Part shown: positions 34,901 through 46,111 of the stretch, piece by piece
Numbering within the stretch: position 1 is the stretch's first letter
Layout: every line of letters starts with the position of its first letter
NCBI GenBank assembly: GCA_035048815.1
Contig: JAUCBN010000034.1
Location: 11,386,737-11,450,736, forward strand
Reading direction: 5' to 3'
DNA: 64,000 nucleotides
DNA from: Abelmoschus esculentus
Lineage: Eukaryota > Streptophyta > Magnoliopsida > Malvales > Malvaceae
Made by a program: the position numbers and the translations under genes
The notes under the pieces: generated by a model
What the model saw: only the letters and a program-made list of their open reading frames with translations
Database searches by the model: none
What the model was told of the DNA's origin: nothing

Positions 34901-37900
34901 TAAAGAGGTAAATAACATGTTTTTATCCCAAAGATGTTTTTAATTTTTGCTTCAAATTTTTGAAACATTTTTAACTTTTTATTGTTAGGTGGAAGATTAC
35001 ACTTCAGTCTCAAATGAATGTCTGAAGGAAGGAGACTCTAATGAACAGGTAGAGACGAAAAACTTGGAGGTTGAAGAACATTCAACCAAGAACGGAGAAG
35101 CATCACTTATAGTAGAATTGGAAGAAAGGAGACAAGATCAAGAGTCAGGAGACTCTGAAAGTGCCCACGTCGGAGACGGGGAACCAGAAGAAAAAATTAA
35201 GGACATTATTCATGAATCAAAGGAGAGTGATGAAACCGTGACAAAAGTTGGAGCTGAGACAAGCTTAGACAACACCAAGATGAATGAGGAGCTTGTGAAT
35301 TTGAGTTCGGTCGAGACTAGCCAAGAAACTAGCAAAAGTGATGCTAATCAAGAGATTAAACAAGTCGAGAATCCACCACAAGAAGTGGAGAAAACAGAAC
35401 CAACATCTGAACCAAAAGTGAATGAAGCTGAAGAAACCAAAGTTGTGCCTGAAGCATCATCCGGATACCCATCTGAAAGTATTCTAACTTCTACGGCGAC
35501 ATTGCCTTCCAAGGATGAAGAGATCGAAACTGCACACCCGAGTGAGAAAATAGGAGAAGAGATACATAAGATTGCTGAAATTGTTAAACATGACAGCACA
35601 ATAGTAGAAAAGCAAAAAGAAAGCGAGCCTAAGGCTGTATCGGTAGAAACAACCATTGTTGATGAGGGTCTTCAAAACGAGGAACCAGATGATCAAATTC
35701 AGACGACCTCTAAGGTCGACTTATCTGATTCAAAGCTAGCAGCAGAGATATGCTTGGAAAAGGAAGTGGTTGAAGATGGTAAGAAAGATGAAAAAGGTGC
35801 TGCTCGGGCTATCGAAGTGGAGGAACCAAAGGATCAACCTTCAGCTTCAGCATTGACTGAAGTGGATCAAGAAACTTCTGTTTCTCAAGCTTCATTAGTT
35901 GTGGAATCAAGGGAGATTGAAACCTCAGCATTGCCTTTGGATAAACATGAAGCAATAGAAACTGAACCGCGAAAAGATGAGAGTCCACCAAAGATCCAAG
36001 AAGCAGAGATATGCTTGGAAAAGGAAGTGGTTGAAGATGGTAAGAAAGATGAAATAGGTGTTGCACGGGCTATCGAAGTGGAGGAACCAAAGGATCGACC
36101 TTCAGCTTCATCATTGACTGAAGTGGATCAAGAAACTTCTGTTGCTCAAGCTTCATTAGCTGTGGAATCAAGGGAGATTGAAACCTCTGCATTGCCTTTG
36201 GATAAACATGAAGCAATAGAAAAAGATGAGAGTCCACCAAAGATCCAAGAAGCAGAGATATGCTTCGAAAAGGAAGAGGTTGAAGATAGTAAGAAAGATG
36301 AAACAGGTGCTGCACCGGCTATCGAAGTGGAGGAACCAAAGGATCAACCTTCAGCTTCAGCATTGACTGAAGTGGATCAAGAAACTTCTGTTGCTCAAGC
36401 TTCATTAGCTATGGAATCAAGGGAGATTGAAACCTCTGCATTGCCTTTGGATAAACATGAAGCAATAGAAACTGAACCGCGAAAAGATGAGAGTCCACCA
36501 AAGATCCAAGAAGTAGAGATATGCTTCGACAAGGAAGAGGTTGAAGATAGTAAGAAAGATGAAACAAGTGCTGCTCGGGCTATCGAAGTGGAGGAACCAA
36601 AGGATCAACCTTCAGCTTCAGCATTGACTGAAGTGGATCAAGAAACTTCTGTTGCTCAAGCTTCATTAGCTGTGGACTCAAGGGAGATTGAAACCTCTGC
36701 ATTGCCTTCGGAGAAACATGAAACAATAGAAACTGAACCGCGAAAAGATGAGAGTCCACCAAAGATCCAAGAACAAACAACAGAGATCGAAGAAGCCTTG
36801 AATGTTGAAGTTGAAACAAGTGAAAAGGCTTTTGACAATGAATTGATCAAAGAGAAACTTGTCAAGAAAAGTGCTGGAGAAAATCAGTGTGACAATACAA
36901 ATGAAACCATAGTGAATGAAGTTTCAAACGAAAAGGTAAGAAAACAAATACAATACTAGCTTGAAACGTTGATGGTTTGATGTACTTTTTCATTTTTGAT
37001 TCGGTTTTTCGGTGAAATGACAGCTCTTGGAGGTCAAGGAAGTTGCTGAAACATCTTATTTGACTTCTGAAGTGGAAGAGCTGGCAAAAGATGGCTATGG
37101 AGAAGATGAGATCAAGGATAAACTGATTAAGGACAGAGCATTGAAAACAACTCAAATTGTAGAGGTCAGAAAATAAATTTTGTTCATCTTATTTGTTTCT
37201 TGAGTCTCTATATATCTATATTGAAGCTTTGATTTGTAATAGGATGTTGCGGAAGCTCAAAAGATCATTGAAAATGAGATCATTGAAAAGCAGATTGTTT
37301 CTGAAGATAAAACTGATGAAAATCTAAGCCAAGCTTCACCGGTAACGCCAACAGAAGAGGTTAGATTGCATATAATTCTCCTTTCAAACTTTTGCATTAA
37401 ATGATGATTCCAGGTAGTATAAATTGAAATACTGTAATCAAACTGAGTAGCTATATGTTTCATCTTTTATCAGAAATCAAGCTTAGAATTATCACAGGCT
37501 GGTCAAGAGGTCGCCAAGGGTTCAGATAATCAGATTGCCAGGAAATTAGAATCCATTGCAAACACAGAAATAACAAGCTCAATAGTTAAAGAACATGCAC
37601 CAATAGATTTGCAGGACAATGTTGCTGAATCCTCACAGAAAGCTGAAGTTGAAGATGTCAAAGAGGTTTATCCAAAGGAATCAGACGTTGGCCATGGTGA
37701 AGACAAAATAATAAACAATTCAGACAAAAAGATAACCGAGGAGTTGACCTCGGTGGAGGATTCAACTAAGGTATCCAATGCCATATACATGGTTTTTGAG
37801 AAATGATCCTACACTCAGCACCTAATCTGATTTGCATAGACTAATTCAAACCTTAACAGTTAACTTACATTCTTTATTTTCTCTTCTTGTTTTGCTATAA

Positions 37901-38935
37901 TCATTTATTATGAACATATGACAGATTGAGGAGTTAAAAGATGAACATACAGTAGAGAAGACAAATGAAACCTTGAAAATCCCAGCTTACGGAAATGAAA
38001 AGGTCGGTATCGACGCACTCATCTTTGTTCCTCTTGTTCTTATCTTGCTTCAAGCTTATGATATTCAATCTTAATATAAAAATCCGCTCACTGTGGAAAC
38101 TCTGAAGGATGGAGCAAACAATAATGTTGAGAAAGAGATTATCACAGAAGATCAAACTGTGAAGGATCAAGAACAAGCTCAAATTTCCGTGAAAGAAACC
38201 ACGATTGTAAGTTAAAAAACATATTAAAACTTCAAAAATGAATATTTCAGTGTCAGGCACAAATACTTGTACTCATAACCAAATCCAAATAATACAGGAT
38301 ATAAAAATAATTTCAGGTTCAATAATGGGGTCTAAATATCATAATGCAGCTCATTTTATATTAGGAATCAAAGCTTAGACATATGAGACTAATGTATATT
38401 TTAACAGGTTCCAGAAGAAGCCATGGAGAAACCTGAAGCAATAGGCTTGCAACCTGGAGAAGCTAAAGAGATTGCTCATGGAGAAGAGAAAGTAGATACT
38501 TCAGTTACAGAAATAAATCCGGAACATGCACCGGCCAGTTCGGGCAATTTATCATTGTCTGATCTACTCCAAAGATCTGCTGAAGAGAAAATGGATGTGT
38601 CTGAACATGTGATCCAAGAAAGGGAACTAACAGTAAGCAAAAAAGATGCACATTTGGAAGATGCAGAAACCATTCCAGCAGCTAAAGAACCAAAACTAGA
38701 TGATGTACCTGGAGGAGATGAACCTAACAAGAACGACTCCGGCTCAGATGCTCCGGTAATAGTCGAAGCACCAAAAGATACTGAAATTAAACCACATAAG
38801 AAATCTCAAAACATACTATCAGGTGTTGGATCCAAAGTCAAGAACTCAATTTCCAAGGTGAAGAAAGCAATTACTGGTAAATCTTCTCATTCAAAAGAAT
38901 CAAAAGCACTATCATCAAAGGGAAACGACAAGTGA
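31912..38935 (+). CDS. RBB1: RBB1-like giant acidic repeat protein
   Basis: Eleven coding exons: 31912-31956, 32884-33729, 33856-33981, 34074-34907, 34989-36935, 37024-37164, 37243-37359, 37474-37770, 37925-38002, 38108-38206 and 38408-38935. Every exon is a multiple of three, so all introns are phase 0. The product is about 1,685 residues, extremely rich in Glu, Lys, Ser, Thr and Asp, with no membrane segment and no folded domain I recognise; it is probably largely disordered. It begins MATEAEIIPEPVSVL and ends with a basic tail containing VGSKVKNSISKVKKAITGK. This layout fits Arabidopsis RBB1 (At5g40450, about 2,900 residues), reported to regulate vacuolar bulb formation. Four tandem repeats occupy residues 869-1212. 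The exon-2 acceptor (TCTATGCAG) and the exon-10 acceptor (TCTGAAG, weak) are inferred. Alternative: exon 2 starting at 32809. Confidence 0.75.
32187..32215. repeat. TCTGG pentanucleotide run in RBB1 intron 1
   Basis: About five tandem TCTGG units within the 927-bp first intron. Confidence 0.8.
35742..36773 (+). repeat. Four tandem coding repeats in RBB1 exon 5
   Basis: Copies at 35742-36002 (261 bp), 36003-36251 (249 bp), 36252-36512 (261 bp) and 36513-36773 (261 bp), each encoding a unit from (A/V)EIC(L/F)(E/D)KE to ESPPKIQE. Copy 2 lacks 12 bp (TEPR). The copies are near-identical in DNA, implying recent unequal crossing-over or strong homogenisation. The frame is kept in all copies. Confidence 0.95.
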
Positions 38936-39664
38936 AGATGATCCTCATTCTATGTCCATACAGAATCACATTTTTAGATGTTTTTAAAGTGGGGTTTTTC
39001 AGACAAATATTCATTATTTGTTAAGCTTAGTGTGTCTTTGTGCAGAATGAGAAAAAGGTTGTTTTTTTTGTTTGTTTTTGGGATAAACATGAACATGATT
39101 GTGAACTGGATTTTACAATGTTGCAATCTTTCTATGGTTTGTTTATAATCACATATAAACACATTTGTTTGTTTGTTAGTTTGCTTGTCTGGTCTCAACA
39201 AGATCATCTTTCAAGATTCTTGCTTGCATTCCCCATTGAAATTTTGATTGAAAAGACTAGCTCAGTATGTAAAAGGAAATTCAAAGAACAGAATCAATGG
39301 AATTGGAATAAACCACCATTTTAGATTCCTTCAAAAGAAAATACACATTAAACTTTGATCAGTTTCAGTTAACATTAACTAATATTGTTTCAACAAAAAG
39401 AATCAGAAAATGAAAAAACGAAAAAAGCTTTAAAACCCCCAACAAATCCCCGAAGACCCACCACTTAAAACCTTCTTCCCGATCCACCACCGCGATCGAA
39501 CCCGACTTGAGGGATCCTAAACAAAAGATTATCATTTCTTAGTTCTACATTTGTTGTTAATCCTAGGTAATATATTTTCCCACTGATAATTCTTTTCGAA
39601 TAAACATTATATAATAAATATTATAAAAAAATATAAAATGATAATACTTGAGTTTATGTCGTTG
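38936..39664. other. RBB1 3' flank
   Basis: Probably the RBB1 3' UTR (at least the first 250-300 bp, with T-rich and TTTGTTTGTTTG-like stretches) followed by spacer. No other gene seen. Confidence 0.5.
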
Positions 39665-39669
39665 AAGCT

Positions 39670-39916
39670 TAATGCAAACTCAATTATATATAAATAAAAT
39701 TAGGTGTTTTATTATATTAGACTTAGTCAAAACTACGTCGTTTTTGTATTTAGGATTGGATTAAAATCCCAAATTGTATTAGGTTTGTTTTATCGACATT
39801 TTGGCAATGAAATCTTTTCTGTCTTTCCTCTGATAATTCTCTTCTGCTTCTACCTTTATTCAATCTGTTTTTCCTCCCCACTCAATTATTCTGTTTATTT
39901 GATTTGAACTGCATCA
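39670..39916 (+). repeat. 5' LTR of the degenerate element
   Basis: 247 bp; starts TAATGCAAAC (mutated from TG), ends CTGCATCA. It contains TCAAAACTACGTCGTTTTT and TTTTCTGTCTTTCCTCTGAT, both shared with the 3' copy. Confidence 0.9.
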
Positions 39917-39945
39917 AGGGTATCAGATCCATTCTTCCTAGCATA

Positions 39946-41635
39946 ATGGTCAACGACGTCCAAACTAACTCTCAACAGGAGCTAGCCAAGATGCAATCCG
40001 ATTTCAGAGATTTGGAGAAACGCTTAGAAGATAAAATCGAACAGACCTTCACAGAAAAAGTATCTGACATTCGAATGGAAGTTAGTGGTGTTCGTACCGA
40101 GGTCCGTGAACCGAAGATTTTGCTGGAAAAATTGCTAGGGCAGACTAATTCAGCAAAAGAGATTCTAGGTGCATCCTCGTCGGAAGGTCTTGCCTTGAAA
40201 ATTCAATCACCAGTGGTCAACACAGGTCATCAATCGAATACTACCCTTATTGTGGGAGAGTCTTCTACGGAAAATTATAGATTACAGTGCCTTCATTTTG
40301 ATGGATCCAATTCCAGAGATTGGTGCTCTAAATTAGAGCAATTTTTTGTTACTGAAGGAGTTCCTGAAGAAACAAAGGTGAAGGTTGTGATGTTCCATCT
40401 TGAAGATGCAGCGCTACAATGGCATCACTTGGTCGTTCGCATTCATGGAGGTCTCGAAAATCTTTCTTAACCTTTTTATTTGAAGTTGATGAAAGATCGT
40501 TTCGCACCAATGGGGTTTAAGTATCCTGTGGGTGATCTCGTGCTCAAGCAGACTGCTTCTGTGGATCAATACTACTATGATTTTGTGAGTTTACTTAATC
40601 AAACGCAGCTTCCTCTTACTTATGCTCTTAAGATCTTTATTAAAAAAATTGGAATGGAAAATTGGTCGGTACATTCGTATTTTTTAGACTAAAGATTTTA
40701 TGGATGCTTTTTGAATGGCAGTACACTTTGAACAGATTATTTTTTAGAATCCTCATAAGTATTTTTTAGAATTGTTCATAACTCTTCTCTACAGTTACTC
40801 CCACGGGTTATAGTCGAGCTAATTCTACTATACCCTTAAGGAACCCTACGGTTACTGCCACTCGACCTTACCCTCAAGGATTTCTGTTTTTAGCTTATCA
40901 GTTGGCCCTGCGACAAGGAAGAGAGTCTCAGCAACTAGCAATGGCCCAGGACGTTGGTCCATCCCTGAATTGGAGGAACAAAAATGGAAGGGTCTTTATT
41001 TTTGGTGCCTAACCAAATTTGCTCTAAGACATAAATACACAAGCTCTCAGTTATATCAGCTTCTTATGGATAATGGAGACACTGAGAATGACATGGGTGA
41101 ATTTATTAATTGTAAGGAGAAACTAGAACAAAAAACAACCAAATTTTATCAGAGTGGTGTTCAAGTGTTATCTCTACGAGTAATGCGGGGACTAAAACTT
41201 GTGATACTATGAAGATTCTGATTACTATCAGAAACGTGACCCTTATTGCTTTAATTAACTCGGGCATCACTCACAATTTCTTGAGTATTAGAGTGATGAA
41301 ATGATGTGGTTTACATGCGGAAGTGAAACATCAATTACAAGTGACCATAGTTGATGGTGGATCTTTATATACTCAAGAGATGGTTGTACCAGAGGTTGAC
41401 AAAAAGTTGCTTGAAAAACTCGAAGCGATAGGTTTCCCTACATCACGAGCAACACGTGCTTTCTATTTTTATGGGATTACTTTACTTTCTATTCAATCAC
41501 ATGTGGGGCTTCACTTACAACAACACCATACTTCTCAAAAATTCCAGCACCTGTTAAAAGAATTTGGGGATGCTTTCGAGGAACTTAAGGGGTTTCCTAT
41601 TGATATTTGGTCCAATCATTTATAAGACTTAATTG
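39946..41635 (+). pseudogene. gag-pol remnant of the LTR element
   Basis: From 39946 the frame reads MVNDVQTNSQQELAKMQSDF, then a coiled-coil-like stretch and, near 40285, LQCLHFDGSNSRDWCSKLEQ with FLHLED-like downstream words, typical of the Ty3/gypsy gag capsid. The frame stops at 40468-40470 and resumes at 40480 (LKQTASVDQYYYDF). At about 41250 the protease active-site region reads INSGITHNFLS where LIDSGSTHNF is expected, so the catalytic Asp is replaced by Asn. Around 41540-41610, FQHLLKEFGDAFEELKGFP corresponds to the entry to reverse transcriptase, after which pol is deleted. Multiple stops and shifts make it non-functional. Confidence 0.8.
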
Positions 41636-42626
41636 ATTCAACCCCAATTCTTATTGATTTTAGTTCGTGTTTGTCTTCTCTAATCCTTGAGGACAAGGAT
41701 TTTTTCGACTGAGAGAATATTACTATCGGTTATATATACATGGGTGAAGCTCTTTATAACAAGACTGTTGTAACGATCCGGATTCGGATCCGAGGGTCGG
41801 GTTAACCCGTGGTGTTGGGCTTCGATTTCGGGCTCGAGTTAGTGTGGTTTGGGCTTAGTTTTGTTGGGTTTGAGTGGTTTAGGACTTTAGGAGTTTTAAG
41901 TGGAGGACAATTTGGTAATTGTCTAAATGGATGAATAGAGAAGGGTTTTGGGGGGGTTTGCTGGCAGAGGTGATCTCATCTTTCTTTTCTTTTCTTTTAC
42001 CCCATCTCCTTCATCTTGTGGCAAGAAAAGAAGGTATGTAAAGGTTGAATCTTGTTGTTTTTGCTGAAGAATCACGTTTTGGGTTAGAAGGATAAGTTGT
42101 AGAGTTGTTTTTGATCTATAAACTAAGGTAAGAATGGTTTTGTTTGGTAGAGAAGAAGGTTGTGTGGGAAATCCGTGAACAAAGTTTTTGAGGGCTTAAG
42201 CTGAGTTCTTTTAAGTGTTTTAAGGTTTTGGAAATCTTCCCGAAGTGTCCTAATCCGTTCTTAATCTTTCTCTGGTAGAGAAAGAGGCTTGTGAGCCATC
42301 ATCAAGCTTGGGAAGAGGAAAAGCTTGAAGAGGAAGAAGAGGGTCGTTTTTGTTGTTGCCTGCAAGAGGTTGGTACTCCCAACTCGTTCGTTACATCATA
42401 CATATCATGGTAGTTGCATACATGTAGATATAGTGTATGTATTGCTTGGTTTGAGCTTGGTATGCTTTAATGGTGGAATTTGTGTTAGTGAGTTAAATGG
42501 TTGAAAATTTATGTTAAAACGTCCTAAACATCTCTAGGAACTAATGGGAATACTGTAGGATTGATTAAATCAAGTTTGGAATGAATTCCTAGAAATTTTC
42601 TAAGTGCAGACCTGCATTTTCGTGCA

Positions 42627-42900
42627 GGGGTATCGATACACGGGCTATCGGTATCGATACCCATGAGTGGAAATAGGTTAAGTGGCCAGGTGTATCAAAC
42701 CATGGTTCGATACCGGGACCTCCAGTGGCATAATGGCATCGATACCCGTATCGATGATGAAGGGTCCTCTTTCGTTGACCTTGGAAATGGTCAAAAGGTA
42801 TCGATACTGGTATCGGTACCCATGGTTCGATGCCTTCTTTGGGTAGGTATCGAGGCAAGGTGGTTCGATACCCCATATAAGGGTATCGATACCCTTGTGA
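42627..42900. repeat. Cluster of ATCGATAC words in the solo LTR
   Basis: At least nine copies of TATCGATAC, GTTCGATAC or CATCGATACC within 270 bp, several palindromic (GGTATCGATACC-like). Could be promoter or RNA-structure elements of the LTR. Confidence 0.7.
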
Positions 42901-43184
42901 AAACTTCAAAAGATAAGCTTTGTTTGAGGTTCAATAATAGAACTAAAGGTCGTAATGAATCTTATAATTAATGAAATGAATGGTTAACACAAGATTGACG
43001 TATTAAACCCTGAATGACTAAATTATGTTAAGTCTTGGTATGTTTTGATGTGAGGATCCTAGGTGGATCGTTTATGTGTGTTGAGTCCTTGTTTGATGGA
43101 AATCCGGATATCCAAAAGTGTTGCAACACGTCGAAGGCCATCCGATGTGACATTCCGGGTGATAATTTGAAGACCATTCCGAAT

Positions 43185-43325
43185 GTAGGATCCCGATGTT
43201 GTGTGGACGCGGGCCTCAAATCCTGGATGTAGGATCCCAATGCTGTGTGGACGCGGGCCTCATCTTGAGTATGGGATCCCGATGCTATGTGGACGCGGGC
43301 CCTGCTCGTAGTGTAGGATCCCGAT
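43185..43325. repeat. 43-bp tandem repeat in the solo LTR
   Basis: GTAGGATCCCGATG recurs near 43185, 43228, 43271 and 43313, with TGTGGACGCGGGCCT after the first three. Period is about 43 bp; the fourth copy is partial. Confidence 0.85.
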
Positions 43326-44372
43326 CATCATATCATGCACGATATTTTATATGTTATGCTTTACTGCTTATGATATGCATGATGTTGGCCGAGTTCGGCG
43401 TATCCACTGAGCTTTCGTAGCTCAGCGTTCGAAATATGTTTTCGTGCGTAGGTTAGGTGAAGCCGGTTCGTGGAGCACCATCAAGGTTCGGATTTCAGCA
43501 TCGACCGTGTTGTCAGAGTATATGTATTAGATTTAGTGGGCTTGTACTATGTCGAACCCTATGTAATGTAACTCTGTTTATTTTAATTTGGGTTGAATGT
43601 TTTTAAAAGGTTTGTAATATTTTGGAGCTCCGTTTACTTATTATTTTTGGAAATTACTTTTATCTGAGTTTGGGCCTTATGATAATATTTTGGATTTGAA
43701 ATTGAATCTATTTGTTGGGCTTTTTAAAGAAATTTTGAAATACAGGTTTTGGGCCGAAGGCCCAATGTGACATCCGGGTCGGGTGTTACAACTGTAGATT
43801 GGGGTAAGTGGTATATATTTTGGGCGGATGAACGTGTTGTTGTGAAAAGTCACTCGGATAACAATTATAAGCTTGCAAAGGATGACCTTCTTTTCATGGT
43901 TCCGATTGTTTCCAGCCATGTTCATTCTATCAATGATTCATTTTCAGCGGAGGAAGTTGTTGATGAGTACACATTCGTTATTCGACAGCTAGTTAAATCA
44001 AGGATGGTCAGTGTTTCCAACATTAGTGACTACCCCAAGTTTGACCTTATCCTTCTTGGCATGGGCTCCAATGGCCACGTTGCTGCACTATGTCCTAATC
44101 ATGCAGTGCTCGACGAGAAGAACGAATGGGTAACTTTTATCACTGATTCACCCAAATCACCAATCTCTGTACCACCTAGAGCGATTTTGATCCAGGAGGA
44201 GATTTAACATTACTATCGGATCATGTGTTGCTTTTGGATACGCCGAAAAGAATCTTGGGACATATTTGGTCAAATCATAAGAAAAAAAACATGGTTGTTT
44301 GTTCTTTTAAATTGCAATTATGGGTTCTACTTTTAATCCTTGGGGACAAGGATTTCTTAAGCAGGGGAGTTT

Positions 44373-44619
44373 TGATGCAAACCCAATTACACATAAATAA
44401 AATTATTTGTTTTATTATATTAAACTTAGTCAAAACTACGTCGTTTTGTATTTAGGATTGGGTTAAAATCCCAAATTATATTAGATTTGTTTTTATCGAC
44501 ATTTCGGCAATGAAATCTTTTCTGTCTTTCCTCTGATAATTCTCTTCTGATTCTACCTTTATTCAATCTGTTTTTCCTCCCCATTCAATTATTTTGTTTA
44601 TTTGATTTGTACTGCATCA
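44373..44619 (+). repeat. 3' LTR of the degenerate element
   Basis: 247 bp; starts TGATGCAAAC and ends CTGCATCA, retaining both canonical ends. Directly followed by the AAGCT target duplication. Confidence 0.92.
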
Positions 44620-44624
44620 AAGCT

Positions 44625-46100
44625 CTATCTCGTACTTAGTTATAGCATATCATAATTTTTTGAAATATAGAATCGGAAATTATAAATAAAATATTAAAAA
44701 TAAATTGTGAGAAAATAAGATAACAAGAGGTGATGTGATGAAAAATAGAGATTTGAAGAATAAGAAAAATGAAAATATTATTTATAAATATATATAAATT
44801 TTTATTTTTAATTTAAAATTAAAAATATTATTATAATCTTAATTATAGTCCTACAATATATTAATACCTAAACTAATTAGATATTAACAATAAAAATATA
44901 ATTAAATTTAAAAATAGTTAAAGTAGAAGGCTTACTTTAATTTTAAATTTCCTATAAAATATTATTATATTTTAATAGTTTCTAATTTTTAATATAATTT
45001 ACAGATAAAAAATAATTTTAATTAATTTTAATAATAATTATTATTTTAATTTTAGTGATTAGTAGGTTTATCGTCCTGAAATTCTGGGTTGTCGTCCTTG
45101 TTACTCAGACTCAAGGACGATTATGATCAAATCATCCGTCATTAAAACTTAACATAAAAGGTTATATAATAGTTAATATAATTTTATATAATTATACATA
45201 TTTGATCTATAATATTTATATATTTTTATTATTTTTATCTTAATTTTAATTTATTTTGATAAATTAATTCTTCAATCAGATAGTGACAATTATCATTATA
45301 TGATTAGAAAAAATTAAGCATTTTTGTTTAATTTATATCATTTATAATTTTACCAAACAGGTATTGATATGTGTCAATTGATTTATAAAAAATAATTGAT
45401 TAACGAAATAAATTATAATCTATATATTAAATTATTATATTTTTATCTTGTGATATGAGTTATACTCATGAATTCGGATTTGATTAAAAAAATTTAATAT
45501 TATTTTAAATTTTAAAATTATTAATATAATTTCGTAATAATAATCATTAAATTAAGATTTTGTCATTTTTGATAAAAATAAAAATATTAAATAAATTTGA
45601 AGAACTCAAGTTAATGAATATATATATATAATTATAAAAATAAATATGAAAAGTAAAAAATAGTTTAAAAGTATAAAAAAGTTAAACCCATTTTATTTTA
45701 ATTCTATACATTAATATAAAAAGATTCATAGCCAAATATTTTTTTATTATTAGATTTGATTTAGTGGCTTTAGAGACTTTCAAATATTTCGAGTCTTATT
45801 TTAGTCACTTTTATAAAAATATTTTTTTTTCTATTTTTAGTTTTAATTCATTTTGGTCCTACGATCGTGTATTGACCTGTTGTGGCAATATTTTCAATTT
45901 GATCTTATTTATTTATTTGTCTGATTTTTTCCTCGTTTATTGTTTATTTGTTAATTCATCAACTAATTTGCTATAAATTGTACATTATTAAAAAAAATGT
46001 AAAATTGATAAATACTATCAATTCAGTGGATCAAAGAGGATGCTAGAGAACATATTCAAACTTTCTTAAAAGTTTGTAACTGTTTTAGATAACAATAAGT
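44625..46100. other. AT-rich intergenic DNA
   Basis: No gene, paired repeat or motif recognised. Confidence 0.5.
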
Positions 46101-46111
46101 CCCTGACGATG

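Larger units (their letters stand above)
41769..43790 (+). mobile_element. Solo LTR (2,022 bp) nested in the captured gene fragment
   Basis: Starts TGTAACGATCC and ends GGTCGGGTGTTACA; the ends TGTAAC/GTTACA are inverse. ACTGT at 41764-41768 and again at 43791-43795 is a perfect 5-bp target duplication. No internal gag/pol sequence or second LTR is present, so the element was removed by LTR-LTR recombination, leaving one LTR. Distinctive contents: a cluster of GGTATCGATAC words (42630-42900) and a 43-bp tandem repeat (43185-43325). The style is that of Malvaceae gypsy LTRs, by impression. Confidence 0.92.
41740..44165 (+). pseudogene. Captured 6-phosphogluconolactonase fragment, split by a solo LTR
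   Basis: Coding pieces 41740-41768 and 43796 to about 44165, joined after removal of the nested LTR and one target-duplication copy, read continuously: MGEALYNKT before and VDWGKWYIFWADERVV after, then SNYKLAK-like, FDLILLGMGSNGHVAALCPN and WVTFITDSPK. These are core blocks of plant 6-phosphogluconolactonase (oxidative pentose phosphate pathway). The N-terminal third and C-terminus are missing. The signature that in the family reads GMGxDGHxASLFPxH has D to N, S to A and F to C changes, so catalysis is unlikely. No intron interrupts the piece, which suggests capture from mRNA, although I do not have the donor gene's exon map. Homology ends near DSPKSP at about 44155. Confidence 0.85.
39670..44619 (+). 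mobile_element. Degenerate gypsy-type LTR retrotransposon with captured host gene fragment
   Basis: Two 247-bp LTRs, 39670-39916 and 44373-44619, have inverse ends TGATGCA...TGCATCA (the first is TAATGCA in the left copy). A hand count gives about 15 substitutions and two 1-bp indels between them, roughly 6%. AAGCT flanks both sides (39665-39669, 44620-44624), a perfect 5-bp target duplication. GGGTATCAGATCC follows the left LTR, resembling the initiator-Met primer site; a purine tract AAGCAGGGGAG precedes the right LTR. Internally there is gag, a damaged protease and a trace of the reverse-transcriptase start, all with stops; the rest of pol and integrase is missing. A 6-phosphogluconolactonase fragment lies near the 3' end, split by a nested solo LTR (41769-43790). 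Without the nested insert the element is about 2.9 kb, non-autonomous. Confidence 0.88.

Noticed and set aside
36070..36819. Minus-strand open frames opposite the RBB1 repeats
   Set aside because: They recur with the repeat units and are antisense shadows of the Glu-rich coding strand.
43749..44207. A 152-codon frame starting MGRRPNV as a complete gene
   Set aside because: Its first codons lie in the nested solo LTR; only the part after 43796 is homologous to an enzyme, so it is a chance fusion across the insertion boundary.
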